Numbered from the stretch's first letter, positions 55,515-63,348 are shown. The stretch: 64,000 bases of DNA from an uncultured Mediterraneibacter sp. (GCF_934309415.1 NZ_CAKRDI010000011.1:39586-103585), one strand, 5' to 3'. Translations and numbers: made by a program. The notes: generated by a model not told the origin, from the letters alone.

Positions 55515-55592
55515 CGATAACATTATCATATAATAAAATAACGCAATAATTGATATCAGGTTAATATGTTTAGATGGTAGTGTTTATATATG

Positions 55593-55735
55593 GTTACTGT
55601 TCACAGCATAGCTGTAAACAGTAACGTATCTCGCCATTTAGAATCGCCTTTGGCGATGGGCGAGATACATTCAAGACAATACGTGCATCCTCCATGCCAA
55701 TCAGCGGAGTGATTGACATGGGAATGAACAGTAAC
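55593..55735 (+). mobile_element. GTTACTG palindromic element, full copy 4
   Basis: 143-bp copy in the same orientation as copy 1. Flanked by perfect 8-bp direct repeats TATATATG (55585-55592 and 55736-55743). It lies 79 bases after the minimal copy and 36 bases before the next gene, for which it supplies an in-frame but unlikely upstream ATG (55694). Confidence 0.92.
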
Positions 55736-55771
55736 TATATATGTATATATTTACAGACAGGAGAGGTTGTT

Positions 55772-56701
55772 ATGCGAACAGGTGCGGTCATTGCCGCAGC
55801 GGGAATATCCGGCGGTTATTACAGTTATGAACAGATGGGGCAGATCAGTGGACTGGATATGCTCAGACGAATGATCACCAGCTTTAAAAGAGCCGGTGTG
55901 GATGATGTGGTAGTGATTACAGGATATCAGGCTGAAGAGACTGAGAAGTATCTGGCCCGTCTTGGGGTGATCTTTCTGAGAAGTCCGGATTATCAGACGG
56001 AAGAAATGATCACTTCAGCGGTCAGAGGACTTACCTATTTAAAAGAGAGATGTGAACGTATCTTTTTCTGTCCGGCAGGTGTGTCATTGTTTCAGGAAGA
56101 AACCCTTCTGAAAATGACAGACCAGCCGATAGAAGAGGAACCAGGGATTATTATTCCCGTATGGGAGGGGAGAAAAGGTCATCCGATTCTGATTGACAGC
56201 AGGCTGACAGATCAGCTTGCGTCCTATCAGGGTGAGGGTGGTTTGAAAGAAGCGTTTCGTGTTCAGAAAATTCCGGTGAATCTTTTAACTGTAGAAGATG
56301 CAGGAGTCGCAGTCTACACAGCAAAGAAGGAAGAATTCGAGAGAATTTATGAACACAAGGAACAGCACAGAACAATCCATCCAAAAGTAAAAGTTCAGCT
56401 GGAAAAGGATTTGCCGTTTTTTGGCCCGGGGATCGTGACACTGATCCGCCAGATCGATTCCCTTGGTTCGGTGAGGGAAGCATGTCTGCGGACAGGTATT
56501 TCGTACAGCAAAGGATGGAGTCTGATCCATCAGGCAGAGAAAGAGCTTGGCTATACGGTAGTAGAGCGCTGCCCGGGTGGAAAGAACGGTGGAACAGCAA
56601 GAGTGAGCTCTCGGGGAAATGAGTTATTGAAAAAGTATGAGCAGTTGGAACGAGCAGTTGCGGAGTATGCGGAAGAAAAGTTCCGTGAAGTTTTCAGGTA
56701 A
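55772..56701 (+). CDS. MobA-like nucleotidyltransferase fused to ModE-type HTH
   Basis: 309 residues. Residues 1-190 resemble MobA/MocA NTP transferases (GAVIAAAG nucleotide loop, MITSFKRAGVDDVVVITGY, ..CPAGVSLF, GRKGHPILI). Residues about 200-309 match the ModE DNA-binding domain (LGSVREACLRTGISYSKGWSLIHQAE, then VVERCPGGKNGGTARVSSRG). It may couple molybdenum cofactor state to transcription of modABC just downstream. The lysine usual in the MobA loop is not evident, so catalysis is uncertain. ATG 55772 follows AGGAGAGG; the earlier ATG in the repeat has no ribosome site. Confidence 0.85.
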   Translation: MRTGAVIAAAGISGGYYSYEQMGQISGLDMLRRMITSFKRAGVDDVVVITGYQAEETEKYLARLGVIFLRSPDYQTEEMITSAVRGLTYLKERCERIFFCPAGVSLFQEETLLKMTDQPIEEEPGIIIPVWEGRKGHPILIDSRLTDQLASYQGEGGLKEAFRVQKIPVNLLTVEDAGVAVYTAKKEEFERIYEHKEQHRTIHPKVKVQLEKDLPFFGPGIVTLIRQIDSLGSVREACLRTGISYSKGWSLIHQAEKELGYTVVERCPGGKNGGTARVSSRGNELLKKYEQLERAVAEYAEEKFREVFR

Positions 56702-56708
56702 ATATTGA

Positions 56709-56845
56709 TTAAATAAAACCTGTTTTAGAAAGTGTCTGAAAAAGATGTAACTATCTGTAACGTATTGAGGTGTAGTTGCGTATTTATCACGGCAGGTTAT
56801 GAACAGTGATAATTGTTCATAATAAAAAAACAGGTTTTTATTTAA
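56709..56845. other. Long inverted repeat enclosing a degenerate palindrome
   Basis: Arms TTAAATAAAACCTGTTTT and AAAACAGGTTTTTATTTAA lie about 95 bases apart. Between them TTATCAC...GTGATAA (about 56788-56817) has the size and centre (GCAGGTTA) of a decayed GTTACTG palindrome. It may be a terminator of the preceding gene split by an old insertion. Confidence 0.4.
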
Positions 56846-56852
56846 AAAGCGA

Positions 56853-56881
56853 TTGTTTTTTATAAAGCAATCGGGTATACT
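56853..56881 (+). promoter_or_regulatory. Probable modABC promoter with inverted repeat
   Basis: TTGTTT (56853-56858), 17-base spacer, TATACT (56876-56881). The spacer and -35 are covered by CGATTG...CAATCG (56850-56873), a possible operator. The 166-bp CTAG repeat begins four bases behind the -10. Confidence 0.5.
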
Positions 56882-56884
56882 AAG

Positions 56885-57050
56885 CTAGAGCGTGTCTTAA
56901 AAATCATCCCTGCAATCTACATGCTCCACTTTGCGGTATATTTTGTCTTCATTCGGTTGACGTAGCCCGCTACGCTGCCCTCATTCAAACAAAATCTCCC
57001 ACAAATTGTGACATATATCTTGCAGAAAGCATTTTTCAGACACACTCTAG
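56885..57050. mobile_element. CTAG-flanked 166-bp repeat, copy 1
   Basis: Ends are inverted: AGAGCGTGTCTTAAAAAT on the left, ATTTTTCAGACACACTCT on the right, with CTAG on each side (56885-56888, 57047-57050). The inside carries GACGTAGCCCGCTACGC. No transposase. The CTAG target and end type recall IS5-group elements; that link is inference. It forms most of the modA leader. Confidence 0.8.
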
Positions 57051-57140
57051 TAATTCTGATGTGAACCAGTTGGTATTGTTTATGAGTATGAGCAATCGTC
57101 ATCAGGAACATCACAGAAGATGAAACGGGAGGATTATGAA

Positions 57141-58037
57141 ATGAAAAAAAGAATTTTAGCAGCAATGATGGCAGCAGTTATGGTATTTTCCATGGCAGGA
57201 TGTGGAAGCAGCAAGAGTGAAGATACAAAAGCTGACGACACACAGAAAGAAGAGACAACTGCAGATGCAGGAAACGATGAAGAAGAGACAGAGATCCAGG
57301 TATTTATCGCAGCAAGTCTGAACACAGTTATGACAGAGCTGGCAGAGAAATATAATGAAGAGCATCCAAATGTAAAGATTACATACAATGCAGACAGCTC
57401 AGGTACACTTCTTACACAGATCGAAGAAGGATATGAGTGTGATATCTTCTTCTCAGCAGCTCAAAAACAGATGGATCAGCTTGAGGAAGACGGACTTGTT
57501 GTTGACGGAACAAGAGCAAATGTAGTAAACAATCAGGTTGTAGTTGTAACAAGAAAAGACAGCGGCACAAAAGTTACAGGCCTTGATAATCTGCAGGATG
57601 CAGAAAGCATCGCACTTGCAGGTGGAAGCGTTCCTGTTGGTAAATACACAAGAACAGCTCTTATGAATATAGGAGTTCTTGATAAAGTAGACGATCCGTC
57701 CACAATCACAACGGAAGAAGTATCTGATGCACTTGGCGGAGTAGAAATCAGTGAGCAGGATAATGTAAGTAAAGTACTTTCAGCAGTAGTAGAAGGTTCC
57801 TGTGAAGTTGGAACAACATATTACTCAGATACATACGGATACGAAGATCAGCTTGACATTCTTCAGACAGTAAGATATGATCTGACAGGAAACGTTATTT
57901 ACCCAATCGCCCGTGTAGTAAACGACGAAGCAGATGATGCTCAGAATGCAGCTGCAGATGATTTCCTGAAATTCATCCTTTCTGATGATGCAAAATCAGT
58001 ATTCGATGCTTACTACTTCGACACAAATGTTGAGTAA
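57141..58037 (+). CDS. modA: Molybdate ABC transporter substrate-binding lipoprotein
   Basis: 298-residue extracellular binding protein. Lipobox MAGC near residue 20, then an acidic linker (SEDTKADDTQKEETT) and the ModA core (VFIAASLNTVMTELAEKYNEEHPNVKI; SSGTLLTQIEEGYECDIFFSA). Binds molybdate or tungstate for ModBC. ATG 57141 has a GGGAGG site; the ATG at 57120 lies before that site. A terminator separates it from modB. Confidence 0.94.
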   Translation: MKKRILAAMMAAVMVFSMAGCGSSKSEDTKADDTQKEETTADAGNDEEETEIQVFIAASLNTVMTELAEKYNEEHPNVKITYNADSSGTLLTQIEEGYECDIFFSAAQKQMDQLEEDGLVVDGTRANVVNNQVVVVTRKDSGTKVTGLDNLQDAESIALAGGSVPVGKYTRTALMNIGVLDKVDDPSTITTEEVSDALGGVEISEQDNVSKVLSAVVEGSCEVGTTYYSDTYGYEDQLDILQTVRYDLTGNVIYPIARVVNDEADDAQNAAADDFLKFILSDDAKSVFDAYYFDTNVE

Positions 58038-58077
58038 TCTGTAAAAAAGACTGAGACAATAATAAAGTTACGAAAAG

Positions 58078-58109
58078 ACGGACAGGACTTGAGTTTCTGT
58101 CCGTTTTTT
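58078..58109 (+). terminator. Terminator between modA and modB
   Basis: Perfect eight-base stem ACGGACAG/CTGTCCGT, 11-base loop and TTTTTT. Probably partial, leaving more modA than modBC mRNA. Confidence 0.85.
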
Positions 58110-58129
58110 ATGAAAAGGAGTGAAAGTAT

Positions 58130-58834
58130 ATGCAGGATGTTTTGGAAATATTGAAAGATCTGGACTGGAGTCCGCTGATCATTTCTTTAAAAACAGGAAT
58201 TGTTGCAACGGTATTTTCCTTTTTCCTCGGGATCTTTGCAGCGAGAAAAGTTGTGAAAGCATCACCCGGAAAGAAAGCTGTGATCGATGGAATCCTTACC
58301 CTCCCAATGGTATTGCCGCCGACTGTTGCAGGTTTCTTTCTTCTGCTGATCTTCAGTAAGAGAAGACCGTTTGGAGAATTCCTTTTTAATGAATTTGGAA
58401 TTAAAGTAGTACAGACCTGGCTTGGATGTATTATAGCAGCTACTGTAATCGCATTCCCGCTGATGTACAGAAATGCAAGAGCTGCCATGGAGCAGATCGA
58501 CGTGAATCTGATCTATGCAGGAAGAACACTTGGAATGTCAGATACAGCTATTTTCTGGAAAATTGTAATTCCGACTGCAGGACCGGGAATCGCATCAGGA
58601 ACAATCCTGACCTTTGCCCGTGCATTGGGGGAGTACGGTGCGACTTCCATGCTGGCGGGAAATATTCCGGGAAAAACAGGAACAATCTCCCAGAAGATCG
58701 CCATGGTAATCCAGGATGGAGACTACCTGACAGCAGGTGTGTGGGTAGCAATCGTAATGGCAATTGCATTCCTGATTATTATGCTTATGAATGTAGTGTA
58801 CGGAAGAAAGATGAAGAATATCAGCAGGTGGTAA
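58130..58834 (+). CDS. modB: Molybdate ABC transporter permease
   Basis: 234-residue membrane subunit with about six helices. Characteristic TLPMVLPPTVAGFFLLL (near residue 63) and the EAA-like loop TLGMSDTAIFWKIVIPTAGPGI that contacts the ATPase; ALGEYGATSMLAGNIPGKT follows. An AAAAGGAGTG site precedes the ATG. modC starts three bases after its stop. Confidence 0.95.
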   Translation: MQDVLEILKDLDWSPLIISLKTGIVATVFSFFLGIFAARKVVKASPGKKAVIDGILTLPMVLPPTVAGFFLLLIFSKRRPFGEFLFNEFGIKVVQTWLGCIIAATVIAFPLMYRNARAAMEQIDVNLIYAGRTLGMSDTAIFWKIVIPTAGPGIASGTILTFARALGEYGATSMLAGNIPGKTGTISQKIAMVIQDGDYLTAGVWVAIVMAIAFLIIMLMNVVYGRKMKNISRW

Positions 58835-58837
58835 AAG

Positions 58838-59923
58838 ATGGCGATTGAAGTAAAGATAAAGAAACAGTTAAATACATTTCAGTTAAATATTGATTTTAAG
58901 AGCAATTCCAAACGAATTGGAATTCTGGGAGCTTCCGGCTGTGGAAAAAGTATGACCTTAAAGAGCATTGCGGGAATTGTCACACCGGATGAAGGAAGCA
59001 TTTCGATCGAAGGAAGAAAGTTATTTGACCGCAGTGAGAAAGTGAACCTGAAACCACAGCAGAGAAAAGTAGGTTATCTTTTCCAGAATTATGCACTTTT
59101 TCCGACTATGAATGTGGAAAAAAATATTGCAGCGGGATTAAAAGGGAAAAACAAGCAAGAAATTGCTGCGCGTGTAAAAGAGATGGTAGAGAAATTCCAG
59201 CTTCAGGGTCTGGAGAAGCGTCTGCCTGCACAGTTGTCCGGAGGACAGCAGCAGAGAGTGGCATTGGCAAGAATCATGGCGTATGAGCCGGATGTAATTC
59301 TGCTGGATGAGCCTTTTTCAGCGTTGGATATGTATCTGAAAGATCGTCTGCAGCAGGAGCTGATCCAGATGCTGGAAGATTATCAGGGAACGGTTATCAT
59401 GGTATCTCATAACAGAGATGAGGTTTACCGGTTCAGTGAGGAACTTCTGATCTTTGATAAAGGACAGATTGTCGTGGCAGGTGAGACAAAAGAGATCTTC
59501 CGCAATCCACAGTATAAAGAAGCAGCAAAACTGACCGGATGTAAGAACTTCTCTGATACAGTGAGAGAAAACGCACATACATTGAGACTGACAGACTGGG
59601 GAATTACATTACATACACAGGAGATGGAGATACCGGAAGGTATAACAGCACTTGGATACAGAGCACATGATTTCATTCCTGTCTGGGGAGAACGGGGAGA
59701 AAACATGCTTCAGTTTAACCTGGAAAGCCATGCCGAGCTTCCGTTTGAAGAAAACTACTATCTGTATCCTGAGAAGACTCAGGAGAATGAAAAAAAGGTA
59801 GAGCCGATCTGCTGGTTTGTGCAGAAAGAAAACAGACAGAAACTGATCGAAAAAGGAATGCCGGATTATCTTCAGTTGGATGAAAAGAAGATTCTGTTTC
59901 TGCGTGAAAAAACAAATCAATAG
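58838..59923 (+). CDS. modC: Molybdate ABC transporter ATP-binding protein
   Basis: 361-residue ATPase. Walker A GASGCGKSM near residue 31, LSGGQQQRVALARIM near 129, Walker B VILLDEPFSALD near 149 and MVSHNRDEVYR. Residues about 240-361 form a C-terminal extension in the place of a ModC regulatory domain, but a clear MOP/TOBE motif is hard to see. It completes the importer feeding the molybdenum cofactor route of the island. Confidence 0.93.
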   Translation: MAIEVKIKKQLNTFQLNIDFKSNSKRIGILGASGCGKSMTLKSIAGIVTPDEGSISIEGRKLFDRSEKVNLKPQQRKVGYLFQNYALFPTMNVEKNIAAGLKGKNKQEIAARVKEMVEKFQLQGLEKRLPAQLSGGQQQRVALARIMAYEPDVILLDEPFSALDMYLKDRLQQELIQMLEDYQGTVIMVSHNRDEVYRFSEELLIFDKGQIVVAGETKEIFRNPQYKEAAKLTGCKNFSDTVRENAHTLRLTDWGITLHTQEMEIPEGITALGYRAHDFIPVWGERGENMLQFNLESHAELPFEENYYLYPEKTQENEKKVEPICWFVQKENRQKLIEKGMPDYLQLDEKKILFLREKTNQ

Positions 59924-60071
59924 GCTATAGGATGCGTGCGTGCAGGTATTTTTGAACACGCTCTGATATAGTTTTTATATAAACTGGTTCGTGGGTTAAT
60001 GAGGAGAAAAGCCGCTCATAATGCTGTAAAAAAGCATTGGAAAATTAAGAAAATTAATTAGCGAAAAAGAG

Positions 60072-60100
60072 TTTACATCGTATCTTTTGTGGTGTATAAT
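60072..60100 (+). promoter_or_regulatory. Promoter of the MATE gene
   Basis: TTTACA (60072-60077), 17-base spacer, perfect TATAAT (60095-60100), 59 bases before the start. Upstream at 59951-59968 is a short piece resembling the right end of the CTAG repeat. Confidence 0.6.
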
Positions 60101-60159
60101 ACACAATCGTTTGAGAAAAAAGTGTTGATTCATCAGAAAGAAGAAAGGGGTAAAAGAGA

Positions 60160-61539
60160 ATGAAAACAGCTCAGAATGATATGACAGTTGGAAATCCGAT
60201 GAAGATCATTTTAAGCTTCACAATGCCGATCTTTATCGGAAATGTATTTCAGCAGTTCTACAATATGGCAGATGCTGTAATTGTAGGAAAGTTTGTTGGA
60301 AATAAAGCACTGGCAGCCGTTGGAAGTACTGGTACGATCATGTTTCTGATCTATGGATTTGTTGTTGGAATGACTGCAGGATTTACGGTGCTGACGGCAC
60401 AGAAATTCGGAGCAGGAGATATGACGGGAATGAGAAAAACCGTTGCGGGGGCGGGAATTCTTTCTTTTATTATAGGCGCAATCCTGACGGCATTGTTCAT
60501 GATCTTTATGAAACCGCTTCTGATTCTGATGAATACACCGTCAGATATATTTTCAGATGCGTATTCTTATATTATGATCGTCAGTGGGGGAATTCTGGCG
60601 CAGATGCTTTATAATCTGTTGTCCAGTGTATTGCGTGCGCTTGGAAACAGTAAGACACCGCTATATTTTCTGATCTTAAGTGCGTTGTTGAATATTGTGC
60701 TGGATCTGGTGTTGATCGTAGGATTCAAGATGGGAGCACCGGGAGCAGCAGTTGCAACGGTCATTGCCCAGGGAACATCCGGAGTACTCTGTCTGTTCTA
60801 TATTATAGCGAAGATTCCGGTACTGCATCTGACACGAGACGATCTGCATGTGGGTGGCACGATCTATGGAATTCAGCTTCGGATCGGACTGCCGATGGCA
60901 TTGCAGTATTCGATCACAGCGATCGGAACGATGATGGTACAGTCCGCACTGAATATTCTTGGCTCTACACTTGTAGCAGCATTTACGGCAGCAGGTAAGA
61001 TCGAGCAGGTTGTGACACAGGCATATGTTGCGATGGGAACGACGATGGCAACTTACGGGGCTCAGAATATGGGAGCCGGAAATGTATCCCGTATCCGCCA
61101 GGGATTCAAGTCCTGTACGATCATCGGCGTTGTATATTCTTTTGTGGCAGCTACATTTATCATGACAGTAGGAAAATACATGACGTATCTGTTCGTATCG
61201 GAAGATGTTGAATTAATTATGAGTTCTGTAGACATCTATCTGAAATGCATCGGAATCTTCTTTATTCCACTTGCTGTTGTAAATATTTACAGAAATGGAA
61301 TCCAGGGACTGGGATATGGTCTGCTTCCGATGATGGCAGGTGTGGCTGAACTGATCGGAAGAGGTGTAGTAGCCATGATCGCTGCACAGCAGAAAAGTTA
61401 TACAGGAGTATGTCTTGCAAGCCCGGCAGCATGGATCCTTGCAGGTGGCCTTCTGATTGGTATGTATTATTACATTATGAATGTACATATGAAGAAACTG
61501 TTCGGAACAAATGGAAAAGAGCCGAAGAAGAGTAAATAA
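60160..61539 (+). CDS. MATE-family efflux transporter
   Basis: 459-residue membrane protein with about 12 helices in two similar halves. N-terminal GNPMKIILSFTMPIFIGNVFQQFYNMADAVIVGKFVG and VLRALGNSKTPLYFLILSALLNIVLDLVLI are typical of NorM/DinF-like MATE pumps, which export cationic compounds using sodium or proton gradients. The substrate is unknown. Strong AAGAAAGGGG site. It stands alone after modC. Confidence 0.93.
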   Translation: MKTAQNDMTVGNPMKIILSFTMPIFIGNVFQQFYNMADAVIVGKFVGNKALAAVGSTGTIMFLIYGFVVGMTAGFTVLTAQKFGAGDMTGMRKTVAGAGILSFIIGAILTALFMIFMKPLLILMNTPSDIFSDAYSYIMIVSGGILAQMLYNLLSSVLRALGNSKTPLYFLILSALLNIVLDLVLIVGFKMGAPGAAVATVIAQGTSGVLCLFYIIAKIPVLHLTRDDLHVGGTIYGIQLRIGLPMALQYSITAIGTMMVQSALNILGSTLVAAFTAAGKIEQVVTQAYVAMGTTMATYGAQNMGAGNVSRIRQGFKSCTIIGVVYSFVAATFIMTVGKYMTYLFVSEDVELIMSSVDIYLKCIGIFFIPLAVVNIYRNGIQGLGYGLLPMMAGVAELIGRGVVAMIAAQQKSYTGVCLASPAAWILAGGLLIGMYYYIMNVHMKKLFGTNGKEPKKSK

Positions 61540-61685
61540 GACAGAAGAGATCAATCTAACCGGAGAAATCAAATTCAAAAGTTGAGAATGTTTTATTCTT
61601 TAAGTGAAATTCAAAGATAAAACGAGATTAATTATTGGAAGATTTTTGAAGGGAATCAAAATGAAAATCGAATAGAGATTAGACG

Positions 61686-61814
61686 AAGTCCAATGGCTGT
61701 ACATATCTTATAATTGGTTACGGGATATAATGTGTATCCTCTATATCATTCAGTACACTGAGTGATACGGAACTGACCGATAACACTGTATGTACAGCCA
61801 TTGTCTTCTTTTTT
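61686..61814 (+). other. Structured RNA or complex terminator after MATE
   Basis: A perfect 14-base closing stem CAATGGCTGTACAT/ATGTACAGCCATTG (61691-61704, 61790-61803) encloses about 85 bases that can form further hairpins (GATATA...TATATC; CAGTACACTG), followed by TCTTCTTTTTT. It is too large for a simple terminator. The remainder of the 475-base gap shows no gene. Confidence 0.5.
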
Positions 61815-62014
61815 GTTGATGTAATTATCATATCAGGCAATTGTGAAGTACCTGTGGCAAGAGTTTAAAGAAAAATGAAAGAATCTTAAAAATAAATGAA
61901 CTGAGTTTTTATAATATATTTCAGCTAAAGCAGGATGCACGATTTATAGAAGCGGATTCCTCTGACCTGCCCTGATACGGTCTATTTGGTAAGGCGAAAT
62001 AGACAATTGAACAG

Positions 62015-62332
62015 TTAAGAAATATCAGCACTGTTTACAATGTGCATGGCATCTTTTTCAGCTTTCAGCCATTTTGATTTTTCTGTCTCAAATCGTTCCC
62101 ACAGCCAGGCAATGGCCTGGTCCATTCCTTCATCAGACAATGGAAAATTTGCCTGTTCTTTTTCTTCATCCGGTGTGGCCTCGAAACACCATGGCTCCGG
62201 GTAGATAAATACAGTGAAAGTAGTACTTGCTTTTCCGTCATCTCCCTGAAAGAAGTAGCGCATGCCGTGATGTGCACCGGAGAAAGGCTCTTTTTTCAGA
62301 CCACCGTAGGGAATCAGTTGTTTATCGATCAT
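62015..62332 (-). CDS. Conserved small protein of unknown function
   Basis: 105 residues, soluble and acidic, starting MIDKQLIPYGGLKKEPFSGAHHGMRYFF. It has aromatic-rich strands (TTFTVFIYPEPWCFE) and a helical end (GMDQAIAWLWERFETEKSKW). I do not recognise a family with certainty. An AGGAGG site lies 10 bases before ATG 62332; the longer reading from 62383 has none. It stands alone on the minus strand. Confidence 0.72.
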   Translation of the reverse strand: MIDKQLIPYGGLKKEPFSGAHHGMRYFFQGDDGKASTTFTVFIYPEPWCFEATPDEEKEQANFPLSDEGMDQAIAWLWERFETEKSKWLKAEKDAMHIVNSADIS

Positions 62333-62485
62333 TTGTGAAAATCCTCCTGAGAATTGAATTGTATAGTTTGCGTTTTGCATCAATTATTTTATGAGAATGT
62401 AAGCGTATACAGAATCTCGTTCGTCTATTGATCTGGTCTACTGTATCATTCAGCGTCATTATACTGAAAGTGAATAAGACACACT

Positions 62486-62651
62486 CTAGAGTGTGTCTTA
62501 AAAATCATTCCTGCAATCTGTACGCCCCACTTTGCGGTATATTTTACCTTCATTCGGTTGACGTAGCCCGCTACGCCGCCCTTATTCAGGCAAAATCTCC
62601 CACAAATTGTGGCATACATCTTACAGAAAGCATTTTTCAGACACACTCTAG
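62486..62651. mobile_element. CTAG-flanked 166-bp repeat, copy 2
   Basis: Same length as copy 1 and about 90% alike by eye. Ends AGAGTGTGTCTTAAAAAT and ATTTTTCAGACACACTCT, with CTAG at 62486-62489 and 62648-62651. Directly left of it TAAGACACACT mirrors its own left end, giving a 26-bp palindrome at 62475-62500. Confidence 0.85.
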
Positions 62652-62755
62652 TTGAATCAAGAATAGACGAGCGGATTGTTGTTTTAGGAATATTATAGAT
62701 GATAAAGGATAAGATGTCATCTATTTGTTTTATATATTAGGAAAGTGTTCTTTCC

Positions 62756-62767
62756 GTTACTGTTCAC
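62756..62767 (+). repeat. End fragment of a GTTACTG element
   Basis: GTTACTGTTCAC only, the terminal 12 bases, just beyond the 3' end of the truncated binding-protein gene. Confidence 0.4.
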
Positions 62768-62778
62768 TAATCTAAATT

Positions 62779-63348
62779 TTACTTTATTGCATTTTCCGCA
62801 AATTCAGTTGTTACTAATTTCTCATATGGAGCACGTGTATCCAGCTCACCGGCACTTTCGAGAATATCCTGCAGGAGTTCAAAGCTGTCTTTTTCAAAGA
62901 CTAGATTGGTTTTCCACGTATCCTGTTCATAGTAACGTGTTACGATCGTAGTGATTGTAGATAAGTCTGTCTCCGGGAACTGAGGTTCAATCGCTTTGGC
63001 GATTTCTTCCGGCGTGTGTGACTGCACGTAATCCATTCCTTTTTGCAGAGCATTGGTAAATCCCTGGATGATATCAGGATGCTGATTTATGAAGCTCTGT
63101 TTGGCGCTGTAGGCGGTGTATGGCACATAACCGCTGTCTGTACCGAGAGAAGCGACAACATAGCCTTTCCCTTCTGTCTCAAGAGAGGTTGCTCCTGGCT
63201 CAAATTCAACCGTGAAGTCTCCGTTTCCTTCTGCGAAGGCGGCAGCAGTAGAACCAAAATCTATGCCCTGATTAATGGTCAGATCTGTTGACGGATCAAT
63301 TCCATTTTGCTTCAGAATATATTCAAATACCATTTCCGGCATGCCACC
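62779..63348 (-). pseudogene. ABC substrate-binding protein, 5' part lost
   Basis: About 190 C-terminal residues of an NMT1/SsuA-like binding protein: GGMPEMVFEYILKQNGIDPSTD, FGSTAAAFAEGNGDFTVEFEPGA, YTAYSAKQSFINQHPDIIQGFTNALQKG. Such proteins carry riboflavin/thiamine-precursor, sulfonate or nitrate-type ligands. The signal peptide and about 140 residues are missing: upstream of the GGM codons the sequence becomes the end of a recombinase gene. No start or ribosome site of its own is seen. The other half may lie beyond the right edge of the window. Confidence 0.8.

Noticed and set aside
2779..55735. The repeated palindromes as a CRISPR array
   Set aside because: Copies are scattered over 60 kb, not regularly spaced, have no spacers, and carry target duplications.
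56702..57140. Moco riboswitch upstream of modA
   Set aside because: I could not recognise the conserved Moco-RNA core; the region is taken up by a long inverted repeat, a promoter and a CTAG repeat.
62428..62655. Small proteins encoded in the CTAG repeats
   Set aside because: Frames on both strands coincide with the repeat, differ between the copies and lack ribosome sites; the repeat looks non-coding.
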